The notes: generated by a model from the sequence alone, not told the origin. A stretch of DNA of 64,000 nt from Clostridia bacterium (GCA_026414765.1 JAOAIJ010000016.1:224786-288785), one strand, 5' to 3'; shown: positions 45,614 to 54,736, counted from the stretch's first letter. A program made the numbers and translations.

Positions 45614-45955
45614 ATGCATGAATACGCAGTTACAAAAAGTCTTGTGAATATTGTTGAAGAAGAGGCCAAAAAGGCCGGTGCCGGCAAGGTTACAGAGATT
45701 AAACTCGTGATAGGCGATCTCTCAACTATTATTGATGAGTCCGTTCAGATGTATTTTGATATAATAAGTGAAGGTACTGTTGCTCAAGGTGCCAGACTGA
45801 TTTTTAGAAGAGTGCCGGCAGAATTTCAATGTAAATCCTGTGGCTGTGTATATAATAAACCTGAGAAAGGCTTTGAGTGTCCCGGATGTGGCAGTGTGGG
45901 CATTCCAACAGGAAAAGGAAAAGAATTTTACATTGAGAGTCTGGAGGTTGAGTAG
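45614..45955 (+). CDS. hypA: Hydrogenase nickel-insertion protein HypA
   Basis: The 113-residue protein begins MHEYAVTKSLV, with the nickel-binding N-terminal Met-His-Glu of HypA. It has the zinc ribbon CKSCGCVY and CPGCGS near residues 72-96. With HypB it delivers nickel to the large hydrogenase subunit. ATG 45614 is chosen so that the MHE motif is N-terminal; an in-frame start at 45542 would bury it. Transcription probably begins after the echF terminator. hypC-F are not in the window. Confidence 0.95.
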   Translation: MHEYAVTKSLVNIVEEEAKKAGAGKVTEIKLVIGDLSTIIDESVQMYFDIISEGTVAQGARLIFRRVPAEFQCKSCGCVYNKPEKGFECPGCGSVGIPTGKGKEFYIESLEVE

Positions 45956-46034
45956 CAAAAAATACGGGTAATAATAAATTGTTATTAAAGGATTAATGGC
46001 AAGTATCGGACAGTCAGGTGAGGAGGGTGAAACC

Positions 46035-46649
46035 ATGATTTTTATTGATTTGATGGGAATAATCGGTACAGCAGCTTTTTCTGTATCCGGTGTTCTGGTT
46101 GGAATAAAAAACCGTCTGGATCTGTTTGGGTTATTTGTACTTGCGATTATTACGGCTTCGGGAGGCGGGCTGATACGTGATGTCATTATAAGTGATGATA
46201 TGCCGGTATTTTTTACTGAGTCTCAATATCTCATTACTATAATAATATCAATGATTGCCACCTTTTTCAGCATAAAGTATATAAAAAGACTGATGTACAT
46301 AATAAAGGTTTTCGATGCTATAGGCTTAGGGGTATTCACTGTAATAGCAGCGTATAGGTGCATGCTTCTGGGCATGCCTGTAATAGGAGTGGTGTTCATA
46401 GCCGCATTGACGGGAATAGGCGGAGGTATCATAAGGGATATTCTTGTAAATGAAGTCCCCCTTGTCTTTAGAAGCGAAATATATGCTTTAGCATCGATCC
46501 TTGGAGCATTAATGTTTTACGGACTTTATCATATAATAGAAGTTAATTTGAATGTATATATTTGTATATTCACAATTTTTACAATAAGAATGGCAGCGGT
46601 GCATTATAATCTGAATCTGCCTGTTATAAAGCCAAAAGATGAGGATTAG
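46035..46649 (+). CDS. TRIC-family membrane protein (UPF0126)
   Basis: The 204-residue protein has seven membrane spans and two repeats of the TRIC signature: TASGGGLIRDVII near residue 43 and GIGGGIIRDIL near 131. Bacterial TRIC proteins form trimeric potassium-type channels. GAGGAGGGTGA fixes ATG 46035. It lies between hypA and hypB on the same strand, so it may be co-transcribed with them, though no known role connects it with nickel or hydrogenase assembly. Confidence 0.88.
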   Translation: MIFIDLMGIIGTAAFSVSGVLVGIKNRLDLFGLFVLAIITASGGGLIRDVIISDDMPVFFTESQYLITIIISMIATFFSIKYIKRLMYIIKVFDAIGLGVFTVIAAYRCMLLGMPVIGVVFIAALTGIGGGIIRDILVNEVPLVFRSEIYALASILGALMFYGLYHIIEVNLNVYICIFTIFTIRMAAVHYNLNLPVIKPKDED

Positions 46650-46715
46650 ACAGCAATATAGTCCGGGAGAAAGAATTAGTGACATTTACAGAGCAATAAC
46701 GTTCAGGAGGTACAT

Positions 46716-47360
46716 ATGGAAATAAAAATTATGAAGAATATACTTGATGCAAATGACAAGCTTGCAGGTGATAACAGGTCCCTGTTTAATCAAAGGGGAA
46801 TAATTGCTGTAAATGTGATGGCATCACCGGGAGCAGGAAAAACCAGTATCATTTTAAGAGTGATCGAAGGGCTGAAAGGCGAAGTTGGTGTCAGTGTCAT
46901 TGAAGGAGATATTGCTTCAAGTATTGATGCAGAAAAGATTGATAAGCTTGGTATACCGGTAGTCCAGATAAATACAGGCGGGGGCTGTCACCTGGATGCA
47001 AATATGATAAGATCTGTCGTTGAAGACCTTAAGCCACAGGATAATTCTATCATATTCATTGAGAATGTAGGCAATCTGGTCTGTCCTTCAGCGTTTGACC
47101 TTGGAGAAGGGATAAGGCTGGTCATAGCAAGTGTCCCAGAGGGGCATGATAAACCTTTTAAATACACATCTATGTTTGAGGCAGCAGATGTAATCATCCT
47201 TAACAAGATGGACTTAATGCCTTATATAGATTTTGACAGGGACAGCTTTTACAAAGGAATCAGAGCATTGAATGAAAAGGCGCCGGTTTTTGAGATATCC
47301 TGCAGGACCGGTGAAGGTGTCGGAGAGTTTGTAAGTTGGCTGAAGGGCCTACAGAAATAG
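46716..47360 (+). CDS. hypB: Hydrogenase nickel-insertion GTPase HypB
   Basis: The 214-residue P-loop GTPase has Walker A ASPGAGKTSIIL, VIEGDIASSIDAEKI, the nickel/zinc site GGGCHLDANMI, IENVGNLVCPSAFDLGEG, and NKMDLMPYI (guanine specificity). It lacks the His-rich N terminus of some HypB proteins, so it is unlikely to store nickel. It energises nickel transfer with HypA. CAGGAGG precedes ATG 46716 and a terminator follows. Confidence 0.96.
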   Translation: MEIKIMKNILDANDKLAGDNRSLFNQRGIIAVNVMASPGAGKTSIILRVIEGLKGEVGVSVIEGDIASSIDAEKIDKLGIPVVQINTGGGCHLDANMIRSVVEDLKPQDNSIIFIENVGNLVCPSAFDLGEGIRLVIASVPEGHDKPFKYTSMFEAADVIILNKMDLMPYIDFDRDSFYKGIRALNEKAPVFEISCRTGEGVGEFVSWLKGLQK

Positions 47361-47390
47361 AGCAGTGAAAATGGTCACTGCTCCTTTTTT
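47360..47390 (+). terminator. Terminator after hypB
   Basis: GAGCAGTGA (47360-47368) and TCACTGCTC (47375-47383), then CTTTTTT. The stem begins at the hypB stop codon. Confidence 0.9.
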
Positions 47391-47398
47391 CTGACAGT

Positions 47399-48739
47399 TT
47401 ATTGTATTATTAATATCATTCTGGTAAAATCAAATGTTACAGAGTACCTGCGGAAAAACTGGTGAGAGACTATTCCGTCAATGCGGAATCCGACAGTGTC
47501 CCCTATGTAAGGATTTTTTCTCATGACCATTCCGGGAACATTTTTTTCTGAAATAGTGTTTTCTCCTGTTCCCAGCGTCAAGCAATCAACTGTTATATCC
47601 ACTCCTTCTACTTTACCGCCACCACCCATGCTTTCAACGGCTTTGGACCAGTCTGCCCTGATCCCTGTTTTTTTAATTGTTGCTTCCGTTGCCAGAAAGC
47701 CACCCCCTGCCATGCCGGTATCAACAAAGAAGTTCATTGGGCCTAAGTTGTTTACGGTTCCCTGGGTAATAATAACATGCATATCTATCAAGTTAATGGG
47801 AAACACTTTCGCTTTTCCTTCTAAGACCAGGGTATCCAAGCTTTTGGAGTTTTCGGTCCTGTTACGTGCCAGTATCAAAGATCCGTTGGAATAATCAAAG
47901 GTACTGATGAACTGTGATAAAATGCGTGTACCCAAGATGCCGTCTATCTTTAATCCATCAAAAATTGATGAGAATTCATCGGTTTTCATGGTATTTATAG
48001 GAATATTCCTGATTTTAAAATCTCCTATTGATACTGAATTAATCTTACCCAAGCCGGTTTTTGCTTTTGCCCCTCCGACATATTCACTTTCTATTGTACC
48101 GGATATCGTGGCCCCGATCCTTTCAGCCAGCTGCGTATTCAAGATAAGTTCAGCACCCCCTGTATCCAAAATAAAATAAAGGGGCTCATTGTCATTGACC
48201 GAAACCTGAATTACCGGTAACGGATCTGTTCTGATGAAGTCAATTCTGGATTCCTCCGGACCCTCAATTATGTACGCTTCATCATCCTCAAAAAGTTTAG
48301 CCTGACTTTCCAGCGCTTTTAGTTGTTTGAATGAGCCGAGCGCTATAGGGCCTGCTGCCTTTTTAAATTGCTCGGCAGCCTTTTTAAAATCATTTTTCCG
48401 ATAATAGGTCATAGCTAACTTAAAGTCCAGTTCGGCAGTAAATGGCCAGAAACTCTGATACCAGGGAATATTATGTAAGGCACTTTTTAACATTTTCTCT
48501 GCTTCTTCGGTCTTATTATTCCAAAGTGCTAATATCCCAAGGCGCCCTAACAGGATAACGTTGTCCGGTGTCATCTCTCTTATCTCCTTATAAGCTGCCT
48601 CTGCCTCTGTGAGTCTTCCGTGGCGGAATAATTCATCAGCGGCATTCAGTTTTGCCTTTACTTCAGGAGATGATTTCTGTCCTCTAAGTAAAACTATGAC
48701 TATGAGCAAGAAAATGATCGCTATAAATAAAAATATCAT
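47399..48739 (-). CDS. Membrane-anchored TPR protein with two retropepsin-like lobes
   Basis: The 446-residue protein has an N-terminal membrane anchor (residues 1-20, FLFIAIIFLLIVIVLL). TPR-like helices follow, from about 28 to 150 (ADELFRHGRLTEAEAAYKE and TYYRKNDFKKAAEQFKKAA). Two aspartic-protease motifs come next: YFILDTGGAELILN near 190 and NFFVDTGMAGGGFLAT near 340. Two DTG motifs in one chain allow a pepsin-like bilobed active site. The substrate is unknown. It shares an operon with the ArsR-like regulator encoded 7 bases upstream on the same strand. Confidence 0.8.
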   Translation of the reverse strand: MIFLFIAIIFLLIVIVLLRGQKSSPEVKAKLNAADELFRHGRLTEAEAAYKEIREMTPDNVILLGRLGILALWNNKTEEAEKMLKSALHNIPWYQSFWPFTAELDFKLAMTYYRKNDFKKAAEQFKKAAGPIALGSFKQLKALESQAKLFEDDEAYIIEGPEESRIDFIRTDPLPVIQVSVNDNEPLYFILDTGGAELILNTQLAERIGATISGTIESEYVGGAKAKTGLGKINSVSIGDFKIRNIPINTMKTDEFSSIFDGLKIDGILGTRILSQFISTFDYSNGSLILARNRTENSKSLDTLVLEGKAKVFPINLIDMHVIITQGTVNNLGPMNFFVDTGMAGGGFLATEATIKKTGIRADWSKAVESMGGGGKVEGVDITVDCLTLGTGENTISEKNVPGMVMRKNPYIGDTVGFRIDGIVSHQFFRRYSVTFDFTRMILIIQ

Positions 48740-48746
48740 AAACTCC

Positions 48747-49364
48747 CTATACTTCCTTTCCCGGACTTTTTATATTCTTTGTCAGCCTGATAGTGGGTTC
48801 ATCCCCTGAAGGGCATGAATCAACTTCATTAGGGTAAAGACTAAGATTGATACTATAAAGAGTACCTTCAGCTGAGCTGCACTCTCTGAATTCCTCCACT
48901 AGCCGCTCCAGTTTTTGTATGAATTTTGCTGCAGTATCATGGCTTATTCTTACAGACTCCAGTAAAGCAATCATCTCCAACTCTGGGCGTTTTTTTATAG
49001 TACTTATGGCAGTAGCCAGGTCGCTTTTCAAAATTGAAAGTGCTAAAGCCTTTTTATCCAAATTTCCTTCTTGCTCTGTATTGACAATAAAATTGTACGC
49101 AATAGACCTATAGTACTTTTCTATATTTCTGCCTGTATCTTTCTTTTCTACAAGGCAAATCAACCCGGCCCTTTCCAATAGCTTAAAATGGTGGGTTATA
49201 TTCGCAGGATGTACACCCAACTCTTTCGCAATGCTTGATATTGTACGGCTTTCTTTGGACAGCAACTGCAACAGTATTATTCTTGTAGGGTGGACATAAG
49301 CTTTTATCTGGTTGTTATCTCTCAATATATGAGTTTGCTTAATTATAAGATTATTTTTATACAT
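48747..49364 (-). CDS. ArsR-like winged-helix transcriptional regulator
   Basis: The roughly 205-residue protein has a winged helix in its first 85 residues (KAYVHPTRIILLQLLSKESRTISSIAKELGVHPANITHHFKLLERAGLI, in consecutive elements) and an uncharacterised helical C-terminal domain. No metal-binding Cys pair is obvious, so the ligand is probably not a metal. It likely regulates itself and the TPR-protease gene that follows 7 bases downstream. The start is uncertain: ATG 49364 has no visible ribosome site, and an in-frame TTG at 49400 coincides with a possible -35 box. Confidence 0.75.
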   Translation of the reverse strand: MYKNNLIIKQTHILRDNNQIKAYVHPTRIILLQLLSKESRTISSIAKELGVHPANITHHFKLLERAGLICLVEKKDTGRNIEKYYRSIAYNFIVNTEQEGNLDKKALALSILKSDLATAISTIKKRPELEMIALLESVRISHDTAAKFIQKLERLVEEFRECSSAEGTLYSINLSLYPNEVDSCPSGDEPTIRLTKNIKSPGKEV

Positions 49365-49366
49365 AT

Positions 49367-49380
49367 TTCTAATGTTAGAA
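49367..49380. promoter_or_regulatory. Palindrome at the ArsR gene start, candidate operator
   Basis: TTCTAATGTTAGAA, with the half-site ATTTCTAATG repeated 18 bases on (49365 and 49383). On the left strand TTGACT (49400-49395), 17 bases, then TAACAT could be the promoter, placing the start at or very near ATG 49364. Confidence 0.4.
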
Positions 49381-49400
49381 TAATTTCTAATGAAAGTCAA

Positions 49401-49721
49401 TACGGATTAGGGAGTTTTTTTCGATATATATTTCTCGCAAAAGTAGGTGACGGAATTGGACTGAATAAAGAATCCAGCTATAAATAAGCTGGATAAGCCG
49501 GCAGTGTCCTGCAATTATTCAGCAAAAAATCAGTGAAATGTCAGTAATCTTTCATAAATAATTCACTCCATTGGGTGGAGAATTATGTAAGATTACATGT
49601 GTGAGATGCATTCTATTTCTACTACATTATTTGCTAGGGACAAGTTAGTTTTTTATACGTATGACAGGAGTGCTATTTGTAATATGAAATACTCCGATTG
49701 TATTTGAAAAGGGTGGTCAAA
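49401..49721 (+). other. Gap between the ArsR regulator and the peptide cluster
   Basis: About 320 bases without a gene. It contains a hairpin ATCCAGCT/AGCTGGAT (49472-49494) and a small CTCCA/TGGAG hairpin near 49566. The promoter of the cluster must lie here, but I see no strong consensus match. Confidence 0.4.
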
Positions 49722-51503
49722 ATGAATGAAAAAACCTTGGAGATTAGTGATTTTTTATTATTCAAAAGTGTAATTCAGTATGCTAAATTCTATAAAGTAA
49801 GATTTTCATTAGCCATCTTCTGTTTGTTGGCATCAGTGGGTCTAGGCTTAATTCAGCCATTGATATGGGGGAAGTTGGTAACAAACCTGTTTACCAACAA
49901 CTATTATTCAGCACTACTTAACATAATAAAAATCACAGCAATTTATATATCGCTGTCTGTAATCACATTTTATCAGTCGTACCTGATAACCTACTTGACT
50001 AATAATATTGTATTTAAAATGAAATGTGACATTTATAAAAGAATACTTAGTCTTGAAATGCAGTTATTCGATGAAATGCGCGTGGGTGACTTCATTTCGC
50101 GCTTGAACGGAGATATTGCAGTTATCGCCAATTTTATCACTAATCAGTGTCTGAATACCTTAATTGACATATTGAAAGTTGCAACCATAGGGTTTATTGT
50201 CTTCCGGATTAATGCACTTTTATCTGTTGTAATAGTAGTCTTTCTTCCTTTATCATACTTAATATTTTTTAAATTCAGCAAACTGTTAAGAAAAAAGAGC
50301 AGAGACATTTCATCTTCAAACGATAACTATTTCAGCTATTTACAGCAATCTATTTCCGGTATAAGGGAAGTAAAAAGTCTTGGGATAAAAAATAAAAATT
50401 TCTCAATATTCGCGTTGCTTTCTGAAAGCATTAAAAATAAGAATATTGAGTTTTCAATGGTTAATAATTTATCTCAAACTTTATCCAGGGGAATAAACTT
50501 CCTGTCGGAAATCGCAATTATGGCACTGGGAGGGTTTCTGATATTTAAGAATTTGTTACCGATTGAATACTTTATTGCTTTTTTATCATATTTTAATCAG
50601 CTTTCCGGTTCATTAGCAAATTTATTCGGATTGAATGCAAGTATACAGCAAGCGTTAACATCCCTTGAAAGGATATTACACTTGAAAGAAAACACGTACT
50701 ATTCCTCTGAAAGGTTTGGAATAAAGAATATCGGACACATTAAGGGTAATATAAAGTTTGAAAATGTGACTTTCCAATACAAGAATGGTATCCCTGTTCT
50801 TGATTCAGTATCTTTTGAAATACCTTCAGGAAGGAAAACTGCAATAGTTGGATCCAGTGGTTCCGGCAAAACTACGATTTTTAACCTGCTTCTAAGATTT
50901 TATGAACCCACAGCCGGGGATATTTTCGTAGATAACATAAAAATCGAAGAGTTTAGTGAGGAATCTTTAAGAGAACATATAGCAATTGTCAGGCAGGAAC
51001 CTTTTTTGTTTAATCTTACTATAAAGGAAAACCTTTTGCTGGCAAATCCCTTGTCAACGGAAGAAGATATTGAGGAGGCATGCAAAGCCTCATGTATACA
51101 TGAATATATATCTGGGTTGCCTGAAAAATATGAGACCATGATAGGTGAAAACGGAATAAACCTGTCTGTGGGTCAAAAGCAAAGGCTCGCAATAGCAAGA
51201 GTTTTGCTTAAAAAATCAAGTATAATACTCTTTGATGAAGCAACATCTTCTCTGGATAACGAATCACAACATTACATCAAGCAGATTATTGACAAGTTAT
51301 CGAAAACCCATTCTGTAATTATTATTGCACATAGGTTAATCACAATTTCTGAGGCAGATGAAATTATTATTATTGAGGACAGAAAGATAGCTGGACGTGG
51401 TACTCATCCCGAGCTTATTAATGGAAACCCGGTTTATAGGAAGTTGTACGAAAAAGAGCTAAAGATCGAAAATGAAAAGAAGAAAGAGGCGGTATCGTAT
51501 TAA
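49722..51503 (+). CDS. ABC exporter of the CXXX-repeat peptide cluster
   Basis: The 593-residue half-transporter has six spans (residues about 20-310) fused to an ATPase. Walker A is VGSSGSGKTTIF, then Q-loop RQEPFLFNLTIKENL, signature LSVGQKQRLAIARVLL and Walker B IILFDEATSSLD. No C39 peptidase domain precedes the spans, so leader removal must be done by another enzyme, plausibly the S8 protease encoded next. GGGTGG at 49711-49716 fixes ATG 49722. It is the first gene of the peptide operon and overlaps the next by 32 bases. It should export the modified peptide as a homodimer. Confidence 0.9.
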   Translation: MNEKTLEISDFLLFKSVIQYAKFYKVRFSLAIFCLLASVGLGLIQPLIWGKLVTNLFTNNYYSALLNIIKITAIYISLSVITFYQSYLITYLTNNIVFKMKCDIYKRILSLEMQLFDEMRVGDFISRLNGDIAVIANFITNQCLNTLIDILKVATIGFIVFRINALLSVVIVVFLPLSYLIFFKFSKLLRKKSRDISSSNDNYFSYLQQSISGIREVKSLGIKNKNFSIFALLSESIKNKNIEFSMVNNLSQTLSRGINFLSEIAIMALGGFLIFKNLLPIEYFIAFLSYFNQLSGSLANLFGLNASIQQALTSLERILHLKENTYYSSERFGIKNIGHIKGNIKFENVTFQYKNGIPVLDSVSFEIPSGRKTAIVGSSGSGKTTIFNLLLRFYEPTAGDIFVDNIKIEEFSEESLREHIAIVRQEPFLFNLTIKENLLLANPLSTEEDIEEACKASCIHEYISGLPEKYETMIGENGINLSVGQKQRLAIARVLLKKSSIILFDEATSSLDNESQHYIKQIIDKLSKTHSVIIIAHRLITISEADEIIIIEDRKIAGRGTHPELINGNPVYRKLYEKELKIENEKKKEAVSY

Positions 51504-52215
51504 TAATAGTATAGAAAGACGTGTAAGGGTTGTAATAATTGATAGCGGTATAGATGCCGGCATATTAGGTTTATATGTAAATGATAAGGCATCAACTGCC
51601 TTCAGAATTAATGAAGAAGGATATATCACGGAAGTTAAGGATTTGAAAGCATGCCATATTCACGGCACGGTTATTGCGCTATTAATCAGGCATATATGTA
51701 AAAATGTTGAGTTTATCAGTATCAATATACTAAATGAAAGGCTGGTTTCAGATGCCAGAGTGCTTTTATGTGCATTTAAAAGAGCGGTGGAAATTAAGCC
51801 GGATATTGTCCACTTGAGCCTTGGGACAACAAAGTGGAAATATAGGTTTGCCCTAAATACAATCGTCAGGCATGCAAGGAAAAATAACATAATCGTTGTC
51901 GCTGCAGCAAATAACGAAGGGAAAAAATCCTATCCTGCATATTTGAGGGGGGTGATAGGAGTAAAAGCACGTGTGATGAAAGATAATAATCCTTTTGATT
52001 ATCAAGATGGCTTTTTTTATGCACCATTAGATACCAAGGGAATAGAAGAGTTTGAGACGCTGGGTGTCAGTGATTATGCAACAGGTTCAAGCGTAGCAGC
52101 TGCATATATGACAGGATATATTGCTTCATTAATCTCTTCACGAAAAAAAATAGTATATTGCTCTGAAATAATTGGATTATTAAAGTCAAGTGACTTTAAA
52201 GATAGGGGGATATAG
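51472..52215 (+). CDS. Subtilisin-like (S8) protease without signal peptide
   Basis: The 247-residue S8 domain has a complete triad: Asp24 in VVIIDSGID, His64 in HIHGT, Ser207 in ATGSSVAAAYMTG, with oxyanion Asn147 in AAANNEG. There is no signal peptide or propeptide, and the N terminus is very basic (MKRRKRRYRI), so it should stay in the cytosol. Minimal S8 proteases in peptide clusters act as leader peptidases, which is the best reading here. It overlaps the exporter gene by 32 bases and its stop abuts the radical SAM gene. Confidence 0.85.
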   Translation: MKRRKRRYRINNSIERRVRVVIIDSGIDAGILGLYVNDKASTAFRINEEGYITEVKDLKACHIHGTVIALLIRHICKNVEFISINILNERLVSDARVLLCAFKRAVEIKPDIVHLSLGTTKWKYRFALNTIVRHARKNNIIVVAAANNEGKKSYPAYLRGVIGVKARVMKDNNPFDYQDGFFYAPLDTKGIEEFETLGVSDYATGSSVAAAYMTGYIASLISSRKKIVYCSEIIGLLKSSDFKDRGI

Positions 52216-54348
52216 ATGAATGGTAATAATAATATTAAAATGGGACAGTTGCAAAAATCATGGAAGGAGGGTGTAGCAAAAACAATTACATTTTGTGTAA
52301 CTGAAGACTGTAATCTGGCTTGCAAGTATTGTTACATGACCGGTAAGAATTCTAAAAGGAAAATGACGTTTGAGATAGCTAAGAAAGCTGTAGATTATAT
52401 ACTTTCAAATAGAGATGTTTTTGATGAGGAAGCTGTCATATGGGATTTTATTGGAGGAGAGCCCTTTTTGGAAATTGATTTGATTGATAAGGTAAGTGAC
52501 TATATAAAGCTTAAAATGTACGAGTTGAGTCACCCTTGGTTCGATAATTACATTTTCGGCTTTTCCACAAACGGCTTACTATACGACAACCCTAAGGTCC
52601 AGAAATATATTCTGAAAAATAGAGGCCATATTTCAATTGGCATAAGTATAGACGGTAATAAAATTAAACATGACCTGCAACGTATCAGGCTTGATGGCAG
52701 CGGATCATACGATGAAGTCATTCAGAAGGTTCCTCTTTGGCAGGAGCAGTTTCCCGGCTTTATGACCAAAGCTACATTTTCTCATGATGATTTGCCCTAT
52801 CTTAAAGAAAGCATTATTAGCCTTTGGGAGAATGGAATCAAAACAATTGCTGCAAATGTAATTTATGAAGACGTTTGGCATGAAGGAGACGACGCGGTCT
52901 TTGAGGGACAGCTCCGGGAGCTTGCTGACCATATTTTGGAAAATGATCTGTGGAAGGAATATTCAGTAAGATTCTTTGATCCGAAAATTGGATTTCCGCT
53001 AACTGATGACCAATTAAAAAAGAATTGGTGTGGAGCCGGTAAAATGCTTGCAATCGATTGCGATGGAAAATTTTATCCTTGTATAAGATTTCTGGATTTT
53101 TCCTTGAATAACCGGGCTGGGGTATCTTTAGGAGATATTGAAAACGGAATAAATACTGATAAAATAAGGCCGTTTCTTGCATTGAATACAGTTTCTCAAA
53201 GCAGTGAGGAGTGCATAAAGTGTGATGTTGCAAAAGGCTGTGCATGGTGTACGGGAAACAATTATGATATGGCTGGCACCGATACGATATATGAAAGATC
53301 TACTTTTACTTGTAAAATGCATAAGGCGAATGTACGTGCGAATGAATATTTCTGGGACAAGTTCACGGAAGTTACAGGGGTGATATCGCCAAGAGAAGAA
53401 TATAAACGGGAACTAGAGGCTGAAAAGTTTGAAGAGTCTGAAAACACAAGATTTTTGGTGTTTTTAACATCGGATGATGTCACGCCGCATTGCGCATACA
53501 GAAATTGGAACAGGACTAACAACAGAATGAGCCGAGGTTTGTTGGAAGAAGGTTTGAAGTTTGCTGAAGATAATGGATTTACCGCAATATTTCTGGGCGA
53601 AACCAACTGTCCTGGTGCTCCTGAATTCAATATAGTAAATTACAAGTCTCACCAGTTAAGTGAATATTCAATAATAACCTGCGATAATGAATCTTTTGTC
53701 CATGAAAGGACTTTTGAGAACTGTATTCTTCTAGTATCAAGAATGAATGTTGGAAGGTTGAGCAGCTTTGTAAAAGAATTACGTCCTTCAGTTGGCAGAA
53801 TAAACGTTATACTTGAGGATATCGCAGATTGGAGTAAATTGGATATATCTGAGTATGAAGCCCAGTTGGATGTTTTAGTAGACTTCATATCTGAAACTTA
53901 TAAAGATTCAAATCCTTTAGAGTTAAACATACTGACAGACAGCATGAATCTAAAATCAATGAGTAATTGTGATGCCGGCAATAATACCTACACACTCGCA
54001 CCTAATGGGAAAATATACATGTGCCCGGCCTTTTACTTTGATAACCCGGATACTCATATTGGAGATCTTAAAAGCGGCATCAGTATAAAAAACAGCCAGC
54101 TTTTAAAAATAGAAAATGCGCCGATCTGTTCTGCTTGCGATGCTTACCACTGTACACGGTGTAAATTCCTAAACAAAAAATTAACAAACGAAATCAATAC
54201 CCCATCAAAAATACAATGTGTTTTAAGCCACATTGAGAGAAATAAAGCAAGAGAATTGCAACAGAAACTAATAAAACAAAAAGTGGGTAGTTACGAAAGG
54301 TTGATAGAAGCAATTGAGTACCTTGACCCGCTTGAAAAAAATATATAA
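52216..54348 (+). CDS. Two-part radical SAM/SPASM peptide maturase (CXXX-repeat target type)
   Basis: This is a 710-residue protein. Residues about 20-250 are a radical SAM domain with CNLACKYC (Cys32, Cys36, Cys39) and IGGEPFLEIDL. A SPASM domain at about 270-385 has WCGAGKMLAIDCDGKFYPC and CIKCDVAKGCAWCTGNN. Residues about 415-690 form a second half without a CxxxCxxC motif but with a SPASM-like Cys set: YTLAPNGKIYMCPAFYF, ICSACDAYHCTRCKF and IQCVLSHIERNKARE. I recall separate TIGRFAM models for the CXXX-repeat radical SAM maturase and for a companion peptide maturase; this protein looks like both joined. It should install thioether or related links in the precursor at 54737. Confidence 0.85.
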   Translation: MNGNNNIKMGQLQKSWKEGVAKTITFCVTEDCNLACKYCYMTGKNSKRKMTFEIAKKAVDYILSNRDVFDEEAVIWDFIGGEPFLEIDLIDKVSDYIKLKMYELSHPWFDNYIFGFSTNGLLYDNPKVQKYILKNRGHISIGISIDGNKIKHDLQRIRLDGSGSYDEVIQKVPLWQEQFPGFMTKATFSHDDLPYLKESIISLWENGIKTIAANVIYEDVWHEGDDAVFEGQLRELADHILENDLWKEYSVRFFDPKIGFPLTDDQLKKNWCGAGKMLAIDCDGKFYPCIRFLDFSLNNRAGVSLGDIENGINTDKIRPFLALNTVSQSSEECIKCDVAKGCAWCTGNNYDMAGTDTIYERSTFTCKMHKANVRANEYFWDKFTEVTGVISPREEYKRELEAEKFEESENTRFLVFLTSDDVTPHCAYRNWNRTNNRMSRGLLEEGLKFAEDNGFTAIFLGETNCPGAPEFNIVNYKSHQLSEYSIITCDNESFVHERTFENCILLVSRMNVGRLSSFVKELRPSVGRINVILEDIADWSKLDISEYEAQLDVLVDFISETYKDSNPLELNILTDSMNLKSMSNCDAGNNTYTLAPNGKIYMCPAFYFDNPDTHIGDLKSGISIKNSQLLKIENAPICSACDAYHCTRCKFLNKKLTNEINTPSKIQCVLSHIERNKARELQQKLIKQKVGSYERLIEAIEYLDPLEKNI

Positions 54349-54368
54349 GTATAGGAGGCGTTATAGAG

Positions 54369-54671
54369 ATGCTTAGAGAGAAAGTAGGATTTGTAACAGA
54401 AAATGAAAAAAGCTTGATTATGCAGCTTTATACTAAGAAAAAGGCTTTGGAGGAACTGTTTTTGACTTTGTGCAATCCCTCGTTAACTGAACTTAATAAA
54501 GATTCACTATATACAAAAATAGTGGATGATATGGGCAAAACAAAAACTGAATTTGATAAATGGTGGTCGGATATGTCGAGGAAGTATCAATGGAAATCAT
54601 GTGAAAACAAACAATGGACAATCGACTTTGAAACATCCGAAATTTTTTTGATAGAAAAGCCAGGTATATGA
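54369..54671 (+). CDS. Accessory protein of the CXXX-repeat peptide system
   Basis: The 100-residue protein is mostly helical, with a charged pair of helices (TENEKSLIMQLYTKKKALEEL and FDKWWSDMSRKYQW) and a short strand region (WTIDFETSEIFLIE) at the C terminus. It resembles in size and placement the small 'CXXX repeat peptide modification system' proteins, which have no proven activity; acting as a precursor-recognition subunit is a guess. TAGGAGG precedes ATG 54369. It lies between maturase and precursor on the same strand. Confidence 0.65.
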   Translation: MLREKVGFVTENEKSLIMQLYTKKKALEELFLTLCNPSLTELNKDSLYTKIVDDMGKTKTEFDKWWSDMSRKYQWKSCENKQWTIDFETSEIFLIEKPGI

Positions 54672-54736
54672 AAACAGTAAGTTTTATAGCACAATAATGC
54701 CGGTAAAATAAATAAAAAAGGATTGGTGATTTTCAT

